From contig OX344762.1 of NCBI GenBank assembly GCA_947034895.1, positions 76,006,981 through 76,070,980 on the forward strand: DNA of 64,000 nt, read 5' to 3'. Source of the stretch: Rhytidiadelphus loreus (lineage: Eukaryota > Streptophyta > Bryopsida > Hypnales > Hylocomiaceae). A program made the translations under genes and the position numbers. Below are positions 12,901-24,711 of this stretch, piece by piece (within the stretch, counting starts at the first letter, position 1; every line of letters begins with the position of its first letter). The notes under the pieces were generated by a model. It did no database searches and had not been told where the DNA came from. It worked only from the letters and a program-made list of their open reading frames with translations.

Positions 12901-15900
12901 CTATCTCTGACTATCACACCTGATAGCTCTGTTCCAACGTCTCCCAGTGGTGGTGGCCACACTCCGCAAATGCTCTCTGGTCATCAGGCTTCAAGAAAGT
13001 CATCTGCTTCTAGTTTGTTCGCTTCTATTGAACCTGTTGACCTGAACTTTGATGGCAATATTGTTGCCTCACCTGCGGCTTCTTGCAAGCTATTACCTGA
13101 ACTTGAGCAGCCAACATCTTTGCCAGGGTCGTTGAACTCAGAGGGTGTTCCTTTCCCTGGCAATGTCAGTGAAGCTGTACATGTCGGGAACAATGGTTTT
13201 ATGGATGGAGGGATCCTCTCTGGCCCCAAAACTCTTTTCAAAGTTGACCTTCTGCAACTCGGAAAACTCGAGTCACTCTCAAAAGAGGATCGACAAACAC
13301 ATGAAGTCAAACAGACATCTTCGGGAATGCAGGGTAAAATTCCTGTAGACAACGAGTTTACTGGAGAAGTTGTTCTGGAAGATCGTGCCGGTGGAGACAC
13401 TATGGAGGCATCCTATCTGCTGAGATCACTGTGCCCACATGACATTTCGATTTGCTTTGTACTTGATTGGCCTGGAGCTCACGGTCTACAGTTGTGGGTT
13501 AGCGATCTTGGTGTGGATCATGTTAGTAACATCTGCACAGGTACTCCTGCACTTCCCGGAGTCAGAGAAGACATTGGAAACTGGAATGGGCCTACTGCTT
13601 GTCAACCAACACAGCTTCAATGGCATCATCTAGAGAGCCAGTATTTCGAAAAAGATGCTTCAGATACACCGAAGTTAGCGACCTCCTCGTGTCTGAAGGG
13701 AGGCTTGGGCCTGTGGGTTACACTTCGTATGCTTGATGAAGGTTCTCCAAGGTATGTTAATCTAGCTGAAAAGGAAGTTAATCTTTTTACATTGGCCAAT
13801 AATGAAATTTCTGGTCAGAAATTTGGAATGGGAACTTTATCAATGCAAGCTCAACCGAATGGAGATACAGTTCGATTGCTGGTTCGTGCTAAGCAGCTGG
13901 ATGGATTCCTCAAGGTCACACCTACAGACGTAATTTTTCCAGAGTCGGAACTTTCGACTGTTTTGATGAAGGAGATTACAATTTTTAACAGATCAAGATT
14001 TCGTGTTGAATTTGAAGCAGTGGTGTCCGATGAACTCTCGAAATTGGGTAGAACTGGAACATCGGCTGCTTTGTTATCAGCAGAGGGAGATCGATCTTCT
14101 TCTCCGGTAGAGCCAGTAGTTTCGGTAAGCCCTCCTCACGGGCAAATAGAGGGGAATGGGTCTTTGGTGGCCAAAATAGTTTGCCAACCCGTGAAATCTG
14201 GGAAACAGAGATATGCAATTCATCTCCGAAGTTCCTATTGCATGAGTGCATGTCAAGTAAACGTTACTATGGCTCCTCGCAAAGTGCATCGGCTGCGACT
14301 GCCTGATGTTCCTATGGGATCAATTCTTGATATGGGTTATTGTTTTATCAATGCCTCCGAAGGTGCAAAAGTGGTTCCTCTGAGGCTTGAAAACGTTTTT
14401 TCGAAGCCTCTTTCCTTAGTATTTCGATCAAATCTGACGAAGCAGGTGTATGTATCATTAAGTCCTTCTGGAGATTCTCGAACAGATGAAATGCAACTTC
14501 AGGGAACTGAATCAGAGACTGTGTACTTGTGCTTGCGACCCGGTGGTGATGCTTCAGCTTACAAAAATGGCCGTTGCAGAGAGGTCATTGGCGGAATGAG
14601 AATCTTAGTCAAGTCGATGGATACTGTTACGAGCTCCATTCATTCTCAAGATGTGCAGGATGAGGTCATGGTGAAGTTTAGGGCAATGGTGGGACAAAGC
14701 CTTCTTCAGGTGTCTACCTCACTGGTAGATCTTGGGCGTTTGGAAGAAGTTAGAGGATTTATATCAGGGAGCTTTGTTGTGTCCAATCCTAGTACTCAAC
14801 TGCCCTTGGACTTTATTCTCTCAGCTGGTCGGGTATCCTTATCTGTTGTGAGGGGCTATCTAATCGGAAAAGAGGCCACTTCATCAGCAGGCGGTCGAGA
14901 AAAGTCAGAGATTGACATTGAGTATTGCTTGCCAGTAACAGAGTATGGACTCATTGAGGATCGTATAATCGTGAAGAACCTTTCTTGCCCGGGAAAGAAT
15001 GCTGAAGTATTGCTGCGAGTATACGTGGATCGTGGCAGTCTGAAATCTCACATCCAGCCTCCCCTTCGACGCTTCCCTTGCTTCAGTCCAGGAATGGGGA
15101 GTCTTCTATTGAATCGGAATCTGTCTTCGGATGGTTTTCACAATCTTCCACCTGTAAGTACAAAGAACTTTGGTGGTGTAAAGGGTTCAATGCTGAGCAA
15201 ACAATCTCCCACTGCTACTTCAATCAAGGACGTGGAGAAGGGTTTGGCTTTTGAAGCTTTGTCACCGAGAAGGACATATTCATTACCTGCATTAAGTTTG
15301 GAGCTTGAGGATTATCAAGATAGGCCCATTTTTGATTCAGGGAGAACTGTTGGCCCCTTGCAAGACAACCACTATCTTGACATGGGGATTGTATATGTTT
15401 CACTCAATCCTGGTGAGATTGAGGTGGAGAGTAGTAATCCTGCTGAAAGAGAGGTGCAAATTTCGTCTGGATACACTATATCCGATTTTCGTTCGTTCCG
15501 GTCTTCTTTGCTCCTCACAAACCTGTCGGGCGAAGCGCTTACTCTGCAACCTGTAAGTACACTGCCATTGCAGGTTTTTGTGGAACTTCAAGGTGTGAGT
15601 GAACTCTCTGATATATCAGGGGCAATGGTAGATACGATGTCAGGTCAGACTATATGCGCCAACACCTCTGGTATTACTATCCAGGGCACGAAGAACTTAC
15701 CTGGAAACCCGTTTGGATGGAACCCTTGTGGAAATAAATTTAGCATCCGGCCTGGCTCTGCTACTCGATTGATGGTGGCTTGTGATGGGCTTCGGCCTTT
15801 GTCATCTGCGGATATATCCCATCTGAAAAAGGGGCAGCTATGTGCTTTTGAGGGACTTCTGGCATTCTACAAAACAAATGCTACCGAGATTACAGAGGAT

Positions 15901-18900
15901 TTTCAACCCGAGGTTTCTGTCCTCCAAGAGCGGTATGATTTTTCCCAGTTTCTAGAGCTCTTGACCGTTAAAGGCTCTTTGTGCATGTCATCTGGGGAGA
16001 TTGAGATGAAGGAGATAAATCTCGGTAAAGTTGGTGATGCGAATGGATGGCAGGATCTTGAGTTTGATATAGAAGTCCATAATAGCAGCGATGCGGAAAT
16101 GGTTTTTCAGATCAGGGATGCTCCTGATGTTTTCTCATTTTCATATCAAGGATCGGAAGTACTTTCTGCAGCAATCGGATTTACTGCTTGTCAGCTTCCT
16201 GCAAGAGCGACAAACTCCATCCAGGTTGTTTTGCATACGTCAAAGTTGGAGCACAGGAAGGAGGCTAGGACATGGTCATGGAAGCTATGCTTGGTGAACT
16301 GCAACAATCGCAAGAATATTATGGAAGTTTCTGTTATTGCAGAAATGACTGTCCGCAACTTGCGGTTTGTGGGACTGACCGACTCAACATTGGTATTGCC
16401 ACCTCTTACTGTGCCGCTGCAACCCCATGTGCTACCTTGCAGCAGGAGATTCTCGGTAAGATTCAGATGCAAAGTAACGATGCTATCCTTCCCTTCAGTT
16501 TCTGTAAATCAATTCCTGGGGTTGGTCGTGGATATTGAGTTAAGTAATTAATTATTCGGGCTACTTTTGATCGAAGGGTTTTTTTATATCTTGTATTTCG
16601 GTTGTCTCTGATGGTGGAGTTTATGGTGTAGGTGGAAAATCTGTCAACGGAATCGATTGGTGTAGTTCTGGAATTGCATCAAGTTGAAGACACTGAATCG
16701 CTGGTGCGTTTAGATATCCACTTATGTGGACTTTCAAGTTCAGAAATTCACGGAACATAGTAGATATGTGAACCAAAATGCAATGGTTGACAACATTGTG
16801 ATTGGTATATCATAAATCTTTCGTTGAATTACCAACTGTGCGTTTCGTCCACTCACAACAGGGTCCCGTCTTGTGATTCTGTAGGTGATGCTGGAGGTCA
16901 CGTCGAACGTAAGCAATTCCTCCATTACAGAGCTGTCACTGCAGCCTGGAGAAATAGTAGAGCTGCACGTAGGAGCGCGACTGGTATCTGACTTCATTCC
17001 TCACGCTCTTAGGGCAGATGATTCTGAGCGACATAGCAACGGCTTTTCGATCAGCCCTAGGAGCGCACTTGAGAATGATGACAAATCTTTTACAACATCA
17101 GCTTTAGTGAAGATAGAGCGACAAGAATCCTCAGAGAAATCTTGGATAGCCATCTCAAATTCCGATCCAAACGGTTCTAATGGCTCTCGGACGATGAATG
17201 ACAAGAACATCAATGACAGTACTGGTTTTTGCGAAGATGTTACTTTTAGCAGTGAAGAAAATCAATCAGAAACAACGGCGATGGTGTGCTTAGGTCACTT
17301 ATATTTGTATTCGTCTCCTCTGCCCGACTGCATCGATATTCTTGGAACTCTGATTCAAGGTCCAATGCTTGGTGTTTCCCCCAGTGCGTTGCAATGTCAG
17401 GTGAGTTGAAGCCGTCATTTGAACAACATTCGACATGATTTGAAAGCTCATCTTATTATAGAAGCCTTACATGCAATAAGATTTTCTGGCTGTTCAGGAG
17501 GCATCATACCTCATGCCATTTTCAAATTGAACTTCTTGATGCAATTTATTCAGTTTCTTTCAAATTTTCTTCAACTCCTACTTTGCATCCTGTTCAGAAT
17601 TGAGGTAGTGGCGGTTAATGTTTCTAGACCTGTGCTGGTTGACGAGCTGACTTGTGTGGGGATTCTGTGTGGACCAGGCAATGCTGTTAGAGGTACTAGA
17701 TACTTTCAACCATGCAGATGATGCTGGAAATGGGATTGATACAACTCTTATAAATTCGAACTCAAAGATGGATTATGACATCCCAAATATGCGGATTGAA
17801 ACATGGGAAGGATGGCATGACAAGTCTAATGTTTCACAGAAGATAGTGGTTCAGAATAATCTTGCTTTTGACCATCTGCAACTGAAAGCCTGGGCGCAAC
17901 AAACATTGTCCGATGACTTTGGTACCCAATTATGTTTCTTGGAGGTCCATCCTGGGGAGGTGCGAGTTCCTCCGGGTGGCAGAATTGACATTATTGTCAA
18001 ATTTCTTTCATGGTCAGCTGAAATGCACGAAACTTTCTTGAGGCAGGTCTCTGAGGGTCATTGTACTGCTGAGTATCTCACGGCAGCTATATTTATCCAA
18101 GATATTGAAGAACGTGACAACCGGCAAAGGGTTGATGTCTCTATTAGACCGCCAGTTTTTCCACAGAATTCGCTTTCTCAGACTGCAGGGGTTGATTTAC
18201 AATCTCAAAATAGTTCATCAAGTAAAGCTTGTGACTCCGTCAGTAAGGATCCTTTTAATTATATTAATCATTCGAAACAAAGGTTTCCAGTTCTTGGTCT
18301 TCGGGGTTGTACAGCAATTAATGGAAGCCCTATATGTTACGAATTTAATCTAGGTCAGCAGAACATTTCATCGGGTGGTCATCGGCATTGGAATTTAACA
18401 CTTGTTGGGGATCAAGAGCGGCCGATTTCATATCGACTTTGCACAATCAGTGATGGGGACGCAGGCTGGCTTACTATCAGCAGCTCCGCAGGGATTGTAG
18501 ACGCTATGCAGCAAAACACTGTGAAGCTTTCCTTTTCAACGAAAGCGATGGGTAAGTGATGACGTTTGTATTAATTAGTTCATTGATTCTGTTGTTTGGT
18601 CTCTCTTTCCTTAGTTGTGAAACGGATATGAACAGTCTTCCGGTGTCATTGATCTCTTTGATTTCTAAGGACTTAGGTAGATGTCTATTCTTTGAATTTT
18701 TATTAAATTAGTAATCGTATGTAACAGATTGCTTGGGCTGGGGTTTATGGACCGTGATATTGAGTTTCTTATCTGAATTTTCTTCCTACATGCAATCGAT
18801 TTTCACACTGAAACTTGGTTTGCAGGGGTATTCTCTACCTATCTTGTCGTGGAAAATCTCGACAATCCAGGAGACTTGAAAACAGTGCATCTTAGCATGG

Positions 18901-21900
18901 AGGTTGTAGCTTTAAAAAATGCTCGCCCGGAGGCTCCCTTGGTGCCCTTCTTTTATGTTCTTGTGCAAGGAGACAGGTACACTTTAAAACTTGGACTTTT
19001 GATCCCCCTGGTTCCTCTGAATGAGTTATTATTGGCAGTCTCGATTTTTGGTAAGAGCTCGCGTATTATGAACGAAAAACAGTATCTAGAATCTCTGGAA
19101 TGGAATTCGTGCGAATCAGAAGCACTAGGTTGGAAAAAGTGTGGAATCTTTGTAGTTATGAGAGATGTCCTGAAAGTCTTCTTCTCATTGTAGTTGATTT
19201 TCTCAATGTTTCAGGGCAGAGGGTGCTGCAATAGATATGGTGGAGATCTATTACAATTTTTGGTATCGGAATCGGTCATTTGTCATTGTGAATGAAGCCT
19301 CGGTTGCTATGGAGTTTCTCCTTTCTTCTACCCTGGACCACAACGACTCTACGGAACTCAATTTTTCACTTGAAAACACATCTTTGAAGCGTTTCAGCTC
19401 AGTCACTGTGGATGCTAAGAGCAGGCAAGCGGACTACTAGTTCTTTTAATCCTCACCAGGATTTTGAGTTGGGAAGAAAATTGTGAATGTGATCTAAAAA
19501 TATACTTAGCCATGTATGCTGTTTTGGAAGTTTTGTTGATTACTACTGATTTTAGCTTAATTTGAATTGATTGAACATGGCGTTGTTTGATTTAATAACA
19601 ACTGGCAACTTGTTGTTTTACTATTCCCGTGCAGTATCCGGCTTTGGATCCACTTTTGCATTGGTCCACCAAAGGAGGAGCCGCTTATGGAAGACACTTG
19701 TGATGAGGTGTCTGCCACAATTTTTGTCAATTGCCGGCTTGTCAAGGTGAGTTTTCCCTGTCGAGTTCTGTGATTCGTCAGTTGAGAAAGGTGCCCTGTA
19801 GTCCAAACATTATTACTTTTGTGTGGAGAACTTGCGAAGTTCTCATTAGATTTGATATATGCTACAGTGAGCTCTATCGCTTTCCCTTATCAATTTATGA
19901 CCAAGTATAACTGCTGTTTCTCTGATGTTGCGTGCAGGATTACCAACGCTGTATACCATTCCGGGCAAAGTGCCGGTACCCACAAATTGGAATCTCTTCT
20001 ACTGATGTTCTTTTCTCAACAAGGAGGCACGGAAGTGGGCATACTTTCTTGGATGTTACCAGCGATATAGGGACGCGTTTAACAACAGGAGGGTCCTCCA
20101 TCACCGATGACCCTGTCAATGCCCCTTTCATCGAAAATGAGGTATTACTGGGCTCTACAGGAAACCATCATTCAGGACACGTACCAAGCGAATCGTCTTC
20201 AGAAATGTCTGGAACGGGTAACGAAACCCCAGATGAGTCTGATGATGTGCTGCGTTCCTCACAGCAATCAGGTCCAGTGCTTAAAGCGCACAGGGATGAT
20301 GACCTTGATTTAATGCCTTCTTTCCAGATTCTTACTTTAAGAAACTTGTATCGTCTCCGAAAGCTAGAGTATATTGTCAAGAATGATTCACTTTTCTTTA
20401 AAGTAGATGTTCCTGGCTTGCAAGAGTTACCAAGTGCTGTTTCTCAAGGGTTGAACTTCGGTGTACATGCACTGCCGACAATAATACATGAGAAAGGGTG
20501 TCATGATATTGTGGTTCGGCCAAATCTGGATACTTTGCGGGAGCATCGGAAGATGGTGATGAAGCAGAAGTACGTTGAAGAGCACATTACCATCTACAAC
20601 CGATCCAATCCTCGTGAGAAGTACACTGTTAGCTTGCGTCTGACAGCTGGGCACCTTCGCAATTTCTTTGCTGGCTCTGGGTACGTTCAACTCAATCTAT
20701 TCATTCAAATCTTGTCCTCTATTTCTTGTTTGAACTGTAGCAGCTTTAGAATATTAGCATATAGAAGATGGCATTCAACAAATTTCATCGTTCAACACAT
20801 CATTAAATTGATCATGAACGCTTGATTCATATGTATTGTACGATTTGGCAATTAGTCTGCTTGGTGTCTAGACAGTGCTGCTATGAACTTACAAATTTCC
20901 TGGATTGAATTTTTTCAGGCCCAAAAGATCATATACCTTTGAACGGCTTGAGCTTGCAATTACTTCTTTTCTCAGTACATTTTACTCCTTGATGAATCGG
21001 CTATTAACGGGTCTCCATGAGAAGCCAACCTTGGGATCGCGGCTTGACCTGCAGAATTCTGCACACAGAAAGGATCACACTGGCTCTAAGAGTGGGAACG
21101 GCAAGGAAGCTGTCTTGGTATCAGGTAAACTGGTGAAGCAGGGCAGCTGGAATATGCAAGATCAGGATGCATTTCAAGAATTTGAAAAGTGTGTACTGTC
21201 CTTCTCAAGTAAGGGAGAAGGCTCTCAGCAATACGACTTTCTTTTCTTTGATCTGCAATACCTTACAGGTGAGTTATGTTTTCCCAGAGGCTTTTGTTAC
21301 TTTTTGTTTTCATACCTGCGTTTCTGCCTTCAAATTGAAAGTGATTTCTCTTGGGATTTTCATTTTTAACATGCTGGGATTGCGTTTTCTTTAAGAAAAA
21401 GATAAATTTTGTAATACTGACATGTGACGGCTTTACTGGCTTCTTAACTCGCTGAAACAATTATGTGTAAAATGGTGGGTGCAGATGAGCTTGTGTTCTA
21501 TAGCTTGAAGGAGCGTTGGAGCAAAGGCGGAGCCACTGTGGAGTTATCAACTGTGAAGCTTGCCAAGCTTTTATATTGTGCTCTGTACCGTTGTCAGGTC
21601 TTTGGCAATCCTCCTGTATCCATTATTAAACATTTTTTTGATATAACCTACAGGTGAATCTCTGAAGTTGTTGGTTCTAAAATTTAGCGTTGTTTTATCC
21701 GTCATAATTACTTTTGCTTTTGTAGATTTGGCAGTTCAACTCGTATCTTCATCAATGTCTCTGCCACTAAAATAGTGGTACAGTTAGTGAACTTAGAGGT
21801 CTCGCTAGAATCATAAAATTCTCTTTGAATTCAATATGCCTCTAGTTCATTAACTCGTGCTCGTCTGCAACAGATATTTCAGCTGTGTTTGGAGAGTTGC

Positions 21901-22221
21901 CAATCCTTCACTGCACTAGCTACCCAGGTTTTATCTGAGGATATCGTGGAAGGTGAATCGGATGCGACGAGAACGTCTTCTGGGCAGGACTCTGCAAGCA
22001 CTGGTTCCCCAAACGAGGGTCGAAATCACCCACTCGGAAAACTTGTTCCCATTCCACCTTTGCATTGTTTCGAATTTATTGAGAGTTGGACTGGACAACT
22101 CAGGTATTTTTTGTCCTTTTTCCCTGGCACTAGGGATGATATCAGTTCTCTCCGAGATTTGAACCACCAATTGCAGGATATACTAGTTTCTTGTAGGACT
22201 GCTTTAGACCAATATTCATGA
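3969..22221 (+). CDS. Giant ASH/MSP-type Ig-like repeat protein (HYDIN/CFAP-like class), about 3,734 aa, about 30 exons
   Basis: Frame-consistent exons: 3969-4093, 4240-4381, 4892-5026, 5163-5501, 5776-5958, 6197-6328, 6436-6606, 6930-7151, 7306-7715, 7891-8106, 8576-8755, 9349-9691, 9919-10107, 10366-10482, 10653-10788, 11110-11897, 12044-12139, 12505-12591, 12859-16455, 16632-16703, 16885-17400, 17678-18551, 18826-18976, 19215-19424, 19635-19746, 19938-20680, 20919-21268, 21485-21653, 21726-21777, 21874-22221. Recurrent ASH/MSP signatures include EIVFEDCVPGG (residue ~210), LNFGDCNVGST (~495), ISFGKLLTNE (~980), SIDFGAVISGQ (~1090), VDLGRLEEVRG (~1960) and INLGKVGDANG (~2390). A charged, coil-like segment lies near 1160-1200. 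No signal peptide or membrane span is seen. Known members of this fold class, such as HYDIN and CFAP proteins, serve axonemes or membrane traffic; which orthologue this is I cannot say. The start is the first in-frame ATG after a stop at 3834; a more 5' exon is possible. The 17678 acceptor is uncertain. Confidence 0.75.
6943..9873. repeat. Inverted duplication, arm 1 (inside the ASH gene)
   Basis: This arm covers exons 8-12 of the ASH gene and their introns. It is repeated in reverse orientation at 22464-24711. The part 8004-9873 (1,870 bp) corresponds to 22464-24333, also 1,870 bp, and looks identical in every stretch I compared, introns included. The part 6943-7311 matches 24350-24711 with substitutions and small indels. 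The segment 7312-8003 is missing from the other arm. Confidence 0.95.
10927..10963. repeat. Compound microsatellite in an intron
   Basis: A run of GC dinucleotides passes into CA dinucleotides and then into TA/TG repeats, within the intron between the exons ending at 10788 and starting at 11110. A similar TA-rich run lies at about 7255-7278, and the two inverted-repeat arms differ in that second tract. Confidence 0.6.
12859..16455 (+). other. 3.6-kb exon 19 of the ASH-domain gene
   Basis: This single exon encodes about 1,199 residues (about 1338-2536) in a gene whose other exons are mostly 100-350 bp. It opens with a Ser/Pro-rich low-complexity stretch, then holds at least three ASH-like strands (DVIFPESELS, VDLGRLEEVRG, INLGKVGDANG). 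The frame runs on to a stop at 16551, but TCG|GTAAGA at 16455 joins in phase with an exon at 16632 (VENLSTES), so the open tail is intronic. An intron-free block of this size may reflect ancient intron loss. Confidence 0.7.
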
Positions 22222-22463
22222 ATTTGTTGCGAAAACTGTACATTAAGCCTTCAGAATTGGAACCCTTAACTCTGTATACTAGTTCAGTCAGTCGACATGG
22301 CACTTAAATCCATCGTTTGATGCTTATTTATCAAGTATAAAAATAGGTGCCTTCTAAGAGAGGTGTTGTTTGTACCTTGCAAACAAACATCGTTATTTTG
22401 ACATGATTCTGTGTTACCAACATTCAGTACACTCGTTTGGGAACTGGGTGACTTGTTTCTGTG
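22222..22463 (+). other. Probable 3' UTR of the ASH gene
   Basis: Unique sequence between the stop codon TGA at 22219 and the abrupt start of the inverted arm at 22464. T-rich with no coding. If the transcript is not cut before 22464 it runs straight into sequence antisense to its own exon 12. Confidence 0.45.
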
Positions 22464-24711
22464 TTGACTTGTTTCTTCATGCAAGTGCAAAATTCAGAAT
22501 AAGATAAACTAAGCAAGAAAAACTCAATAAGCCATCAGTTTCATCATCTGCTGAAGAGACACTATATAACCCAAAAAGCGGAACAAGAAATAAGATAAGA
22601 ACCTAGGTGTGGCGAGACCTAATTTAGGGCCGAGAATAAGCATACCTTCTTTACCGCATCCTCGTCCGTGAAGGAGTAGTCTAAAACGGTTGCACATTTA
22701 AGCCGAGTTAAGACTTCTTCAAGATATTCATCATCAGAAGAACTTCTTCGGGAAGATCCAAGAGCTTTAGAAGCTTCCTCAGCGGCATTCAGCATAGCAT
22801 CGCTTTGAACTCTCTTCAACGTTCCGGGTTTAACGTTCTTGTCAGTATCTTCGAATGACTTCACATCAGCCACAACCTCGCCGTTCGACCCATCTGTGAT
22901 TGCAGAAATAGCAAGCGGGCCAGTCTCCAAACTTGGAAGACCTGGAAGGCTGGTTGAAAGTGGACTTGCTGAGAGATCTAACGACATCCTGAAATGAAAA
23001 CAAAGATAATCATCGAATTAAACATATAAAAACCCGACAGCAAGTCAATAAGTTCAGCAACTCTCACGTGAAAGACATCAAACACATACGTACAACAGGT
23101 GCAAACTGAACGTGATTATGGATCTGAACTCTCGAGACGCCATGAAGGAGAAATAAACACTACTGGCAGATATGAAGCCTACATCAGGCAGAAGAAAAAG
23201 AGATACTGTGGACACAAATTGCCAGACAAATTGCAAAGAACAGAGTATTTTAGCCCGGTCGGAGACCACAAGAATCGCCTTCACATTCTTTTCTTCAATT
23301 TAACTACCATGAAAGTTGCTTTCCATAGTCCTTCACTAGGGGTCCATAGGTAATGAAACTTTGCGTTCTCTTTTTGCAAAAGACAAACTGCACCCAAATC
23401 TAAGTTTCTCGGCAAATTTAGGTTTTCGGTTGAAATAACAGGACAAATCCCATCAGTGATAGAAATAATATTTCAGACCAGAAGTACCTTGGTTATTGAG
23501 CTGCACAAATTAAAAGTCGTAGACTGATAGACATAAGCTTCTACACTGAGGCGATGCTATTCAATCAACAATACTGCCTACCTCATTCTTGATTTCTTCT
23601 CTGAGGAGGAAAATGGAGATCTCAAGGGAATCTGTTTTGTTTTCGTATGGCCCTGCTGCAAAGGAAAGGGAGCGGAATCAACGATCGCTTTACTTAGCCG
23701 AGGCTGAGACTCTTCAAGAGTTTCGAGAATTTTCTCCTTGTTCACAGACGCTGCATAAGCTCTTCAGAAAGAAAACAAAACAAAAGACAGGCTCAGTATC
23801 CGTTTCAAACATAAGCCCGCTGTTCAAGGCATAACAACATAATGTACGCACTAATCCACAGAAGCTGTAAGCATCTTTAGTGACAATGTAGACCTAAATA
23901 CTGACATAGATCTCAGGAAAATCAAATTGAAGGAACCGAAAAGGAAATCATGACCTGGTAAATAGGACATAAATTATGAACACGGGAACTGTCTCATAAC
24001 ACCAGCCGGGTAGTAACATGCTGTGATAAATTTCCCGCAAACTTCGTCCACCCCATATCAGCGATTGATAGGCAGTCTCAACCCATGAGGAAGTGAACTC
24101 TAAACCAAACTCAAATTAGCTAGGCTTAACACGAAAGTACTATGATTTAACGGCTTCCAGGTGGACTCAGAATTGCAGTTTGGTTCCCAGGAACCTGAAA
24201 ACTGACAACAAGATTAAGCACGGAACATACCTCTTCCGATTTTCATGGATTTCCTCCTCGCTGGCTTCACTAGAAAGGCTGCATACATCGCCAACACCAA
24301 GGTCTTCGTATTCTGATGAAGAGTTATCTTGTATTGTTTGCCATCAAAGTTTGCACTGCAATCACGAGGGGCAAGGTTACTGTATATATATACATATATA
24401 ACCTCAACTTCCGCCGCGTTCGATATGGAAACCGAATCTAACAGTCACGAACCAGCAGTCTAAAACGAAACATTTGAGCAAGATCCACGCAAAACTCCAA
24501 ATACCTGAATAATCTTCGAAAAACGCTGCTTGCTATACCCTTGCTTCATTTCAGCGACAGTCGAAAATTACGTCGTTGCAATCTTGCGGCCTTCATTTCA
24601 TCAGATGAACCTGCCGGAAAAAAACAGACAAGCAGATTTTTCTCTTCGCCCTTTCCAAGAGTGATCATATCTACCTTACTCTTTTTGTTTACGATAATAC
24701 TTAATTCGGAC
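22464..24711 (-). pseudogene. Inverted, broken copy of ASH-gene exons 8-12 (duplication arm 2)
   Basis: On the minus strand this region repeats 6943-9873 of the window. Relative to the source gene, 7312-8003 has been lost and replaced by about 16 bases. That deletion removes nearly all of exon 9, the intron after it and the first half of exon 10. At the deletion junction the frame carried over from exon 8 reads TGC AAA CTT TGA, a stop. The exon 8 copy also lacks its 5' end and has a 7-base net loss near 24541-24561. There is no start codon context, so this is a gene fragment. Copies of exons 11 and 12 and all intervening introns appear unchanged. It lies tail-to-tail with its source gene (242 bp beyond that stop) and head-to-head with SerRS. 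Confidence 0.9.

Noticed and set aside
16456..16551. Continuation of the 3.6-kb frame to a stop at 16551
   Set aside because: TCG|GTAAGA at 16455 and the in-phase exon at 16632 give a better continuation, so this tail is intron.
22619..22987. 122-residue minus-strand frame identical to ASH exon 12
   Set aside because: It is an exon copy within the inverted duplication without start or upstream exons, so it is reported as part of the pseudogene and not as a gene.
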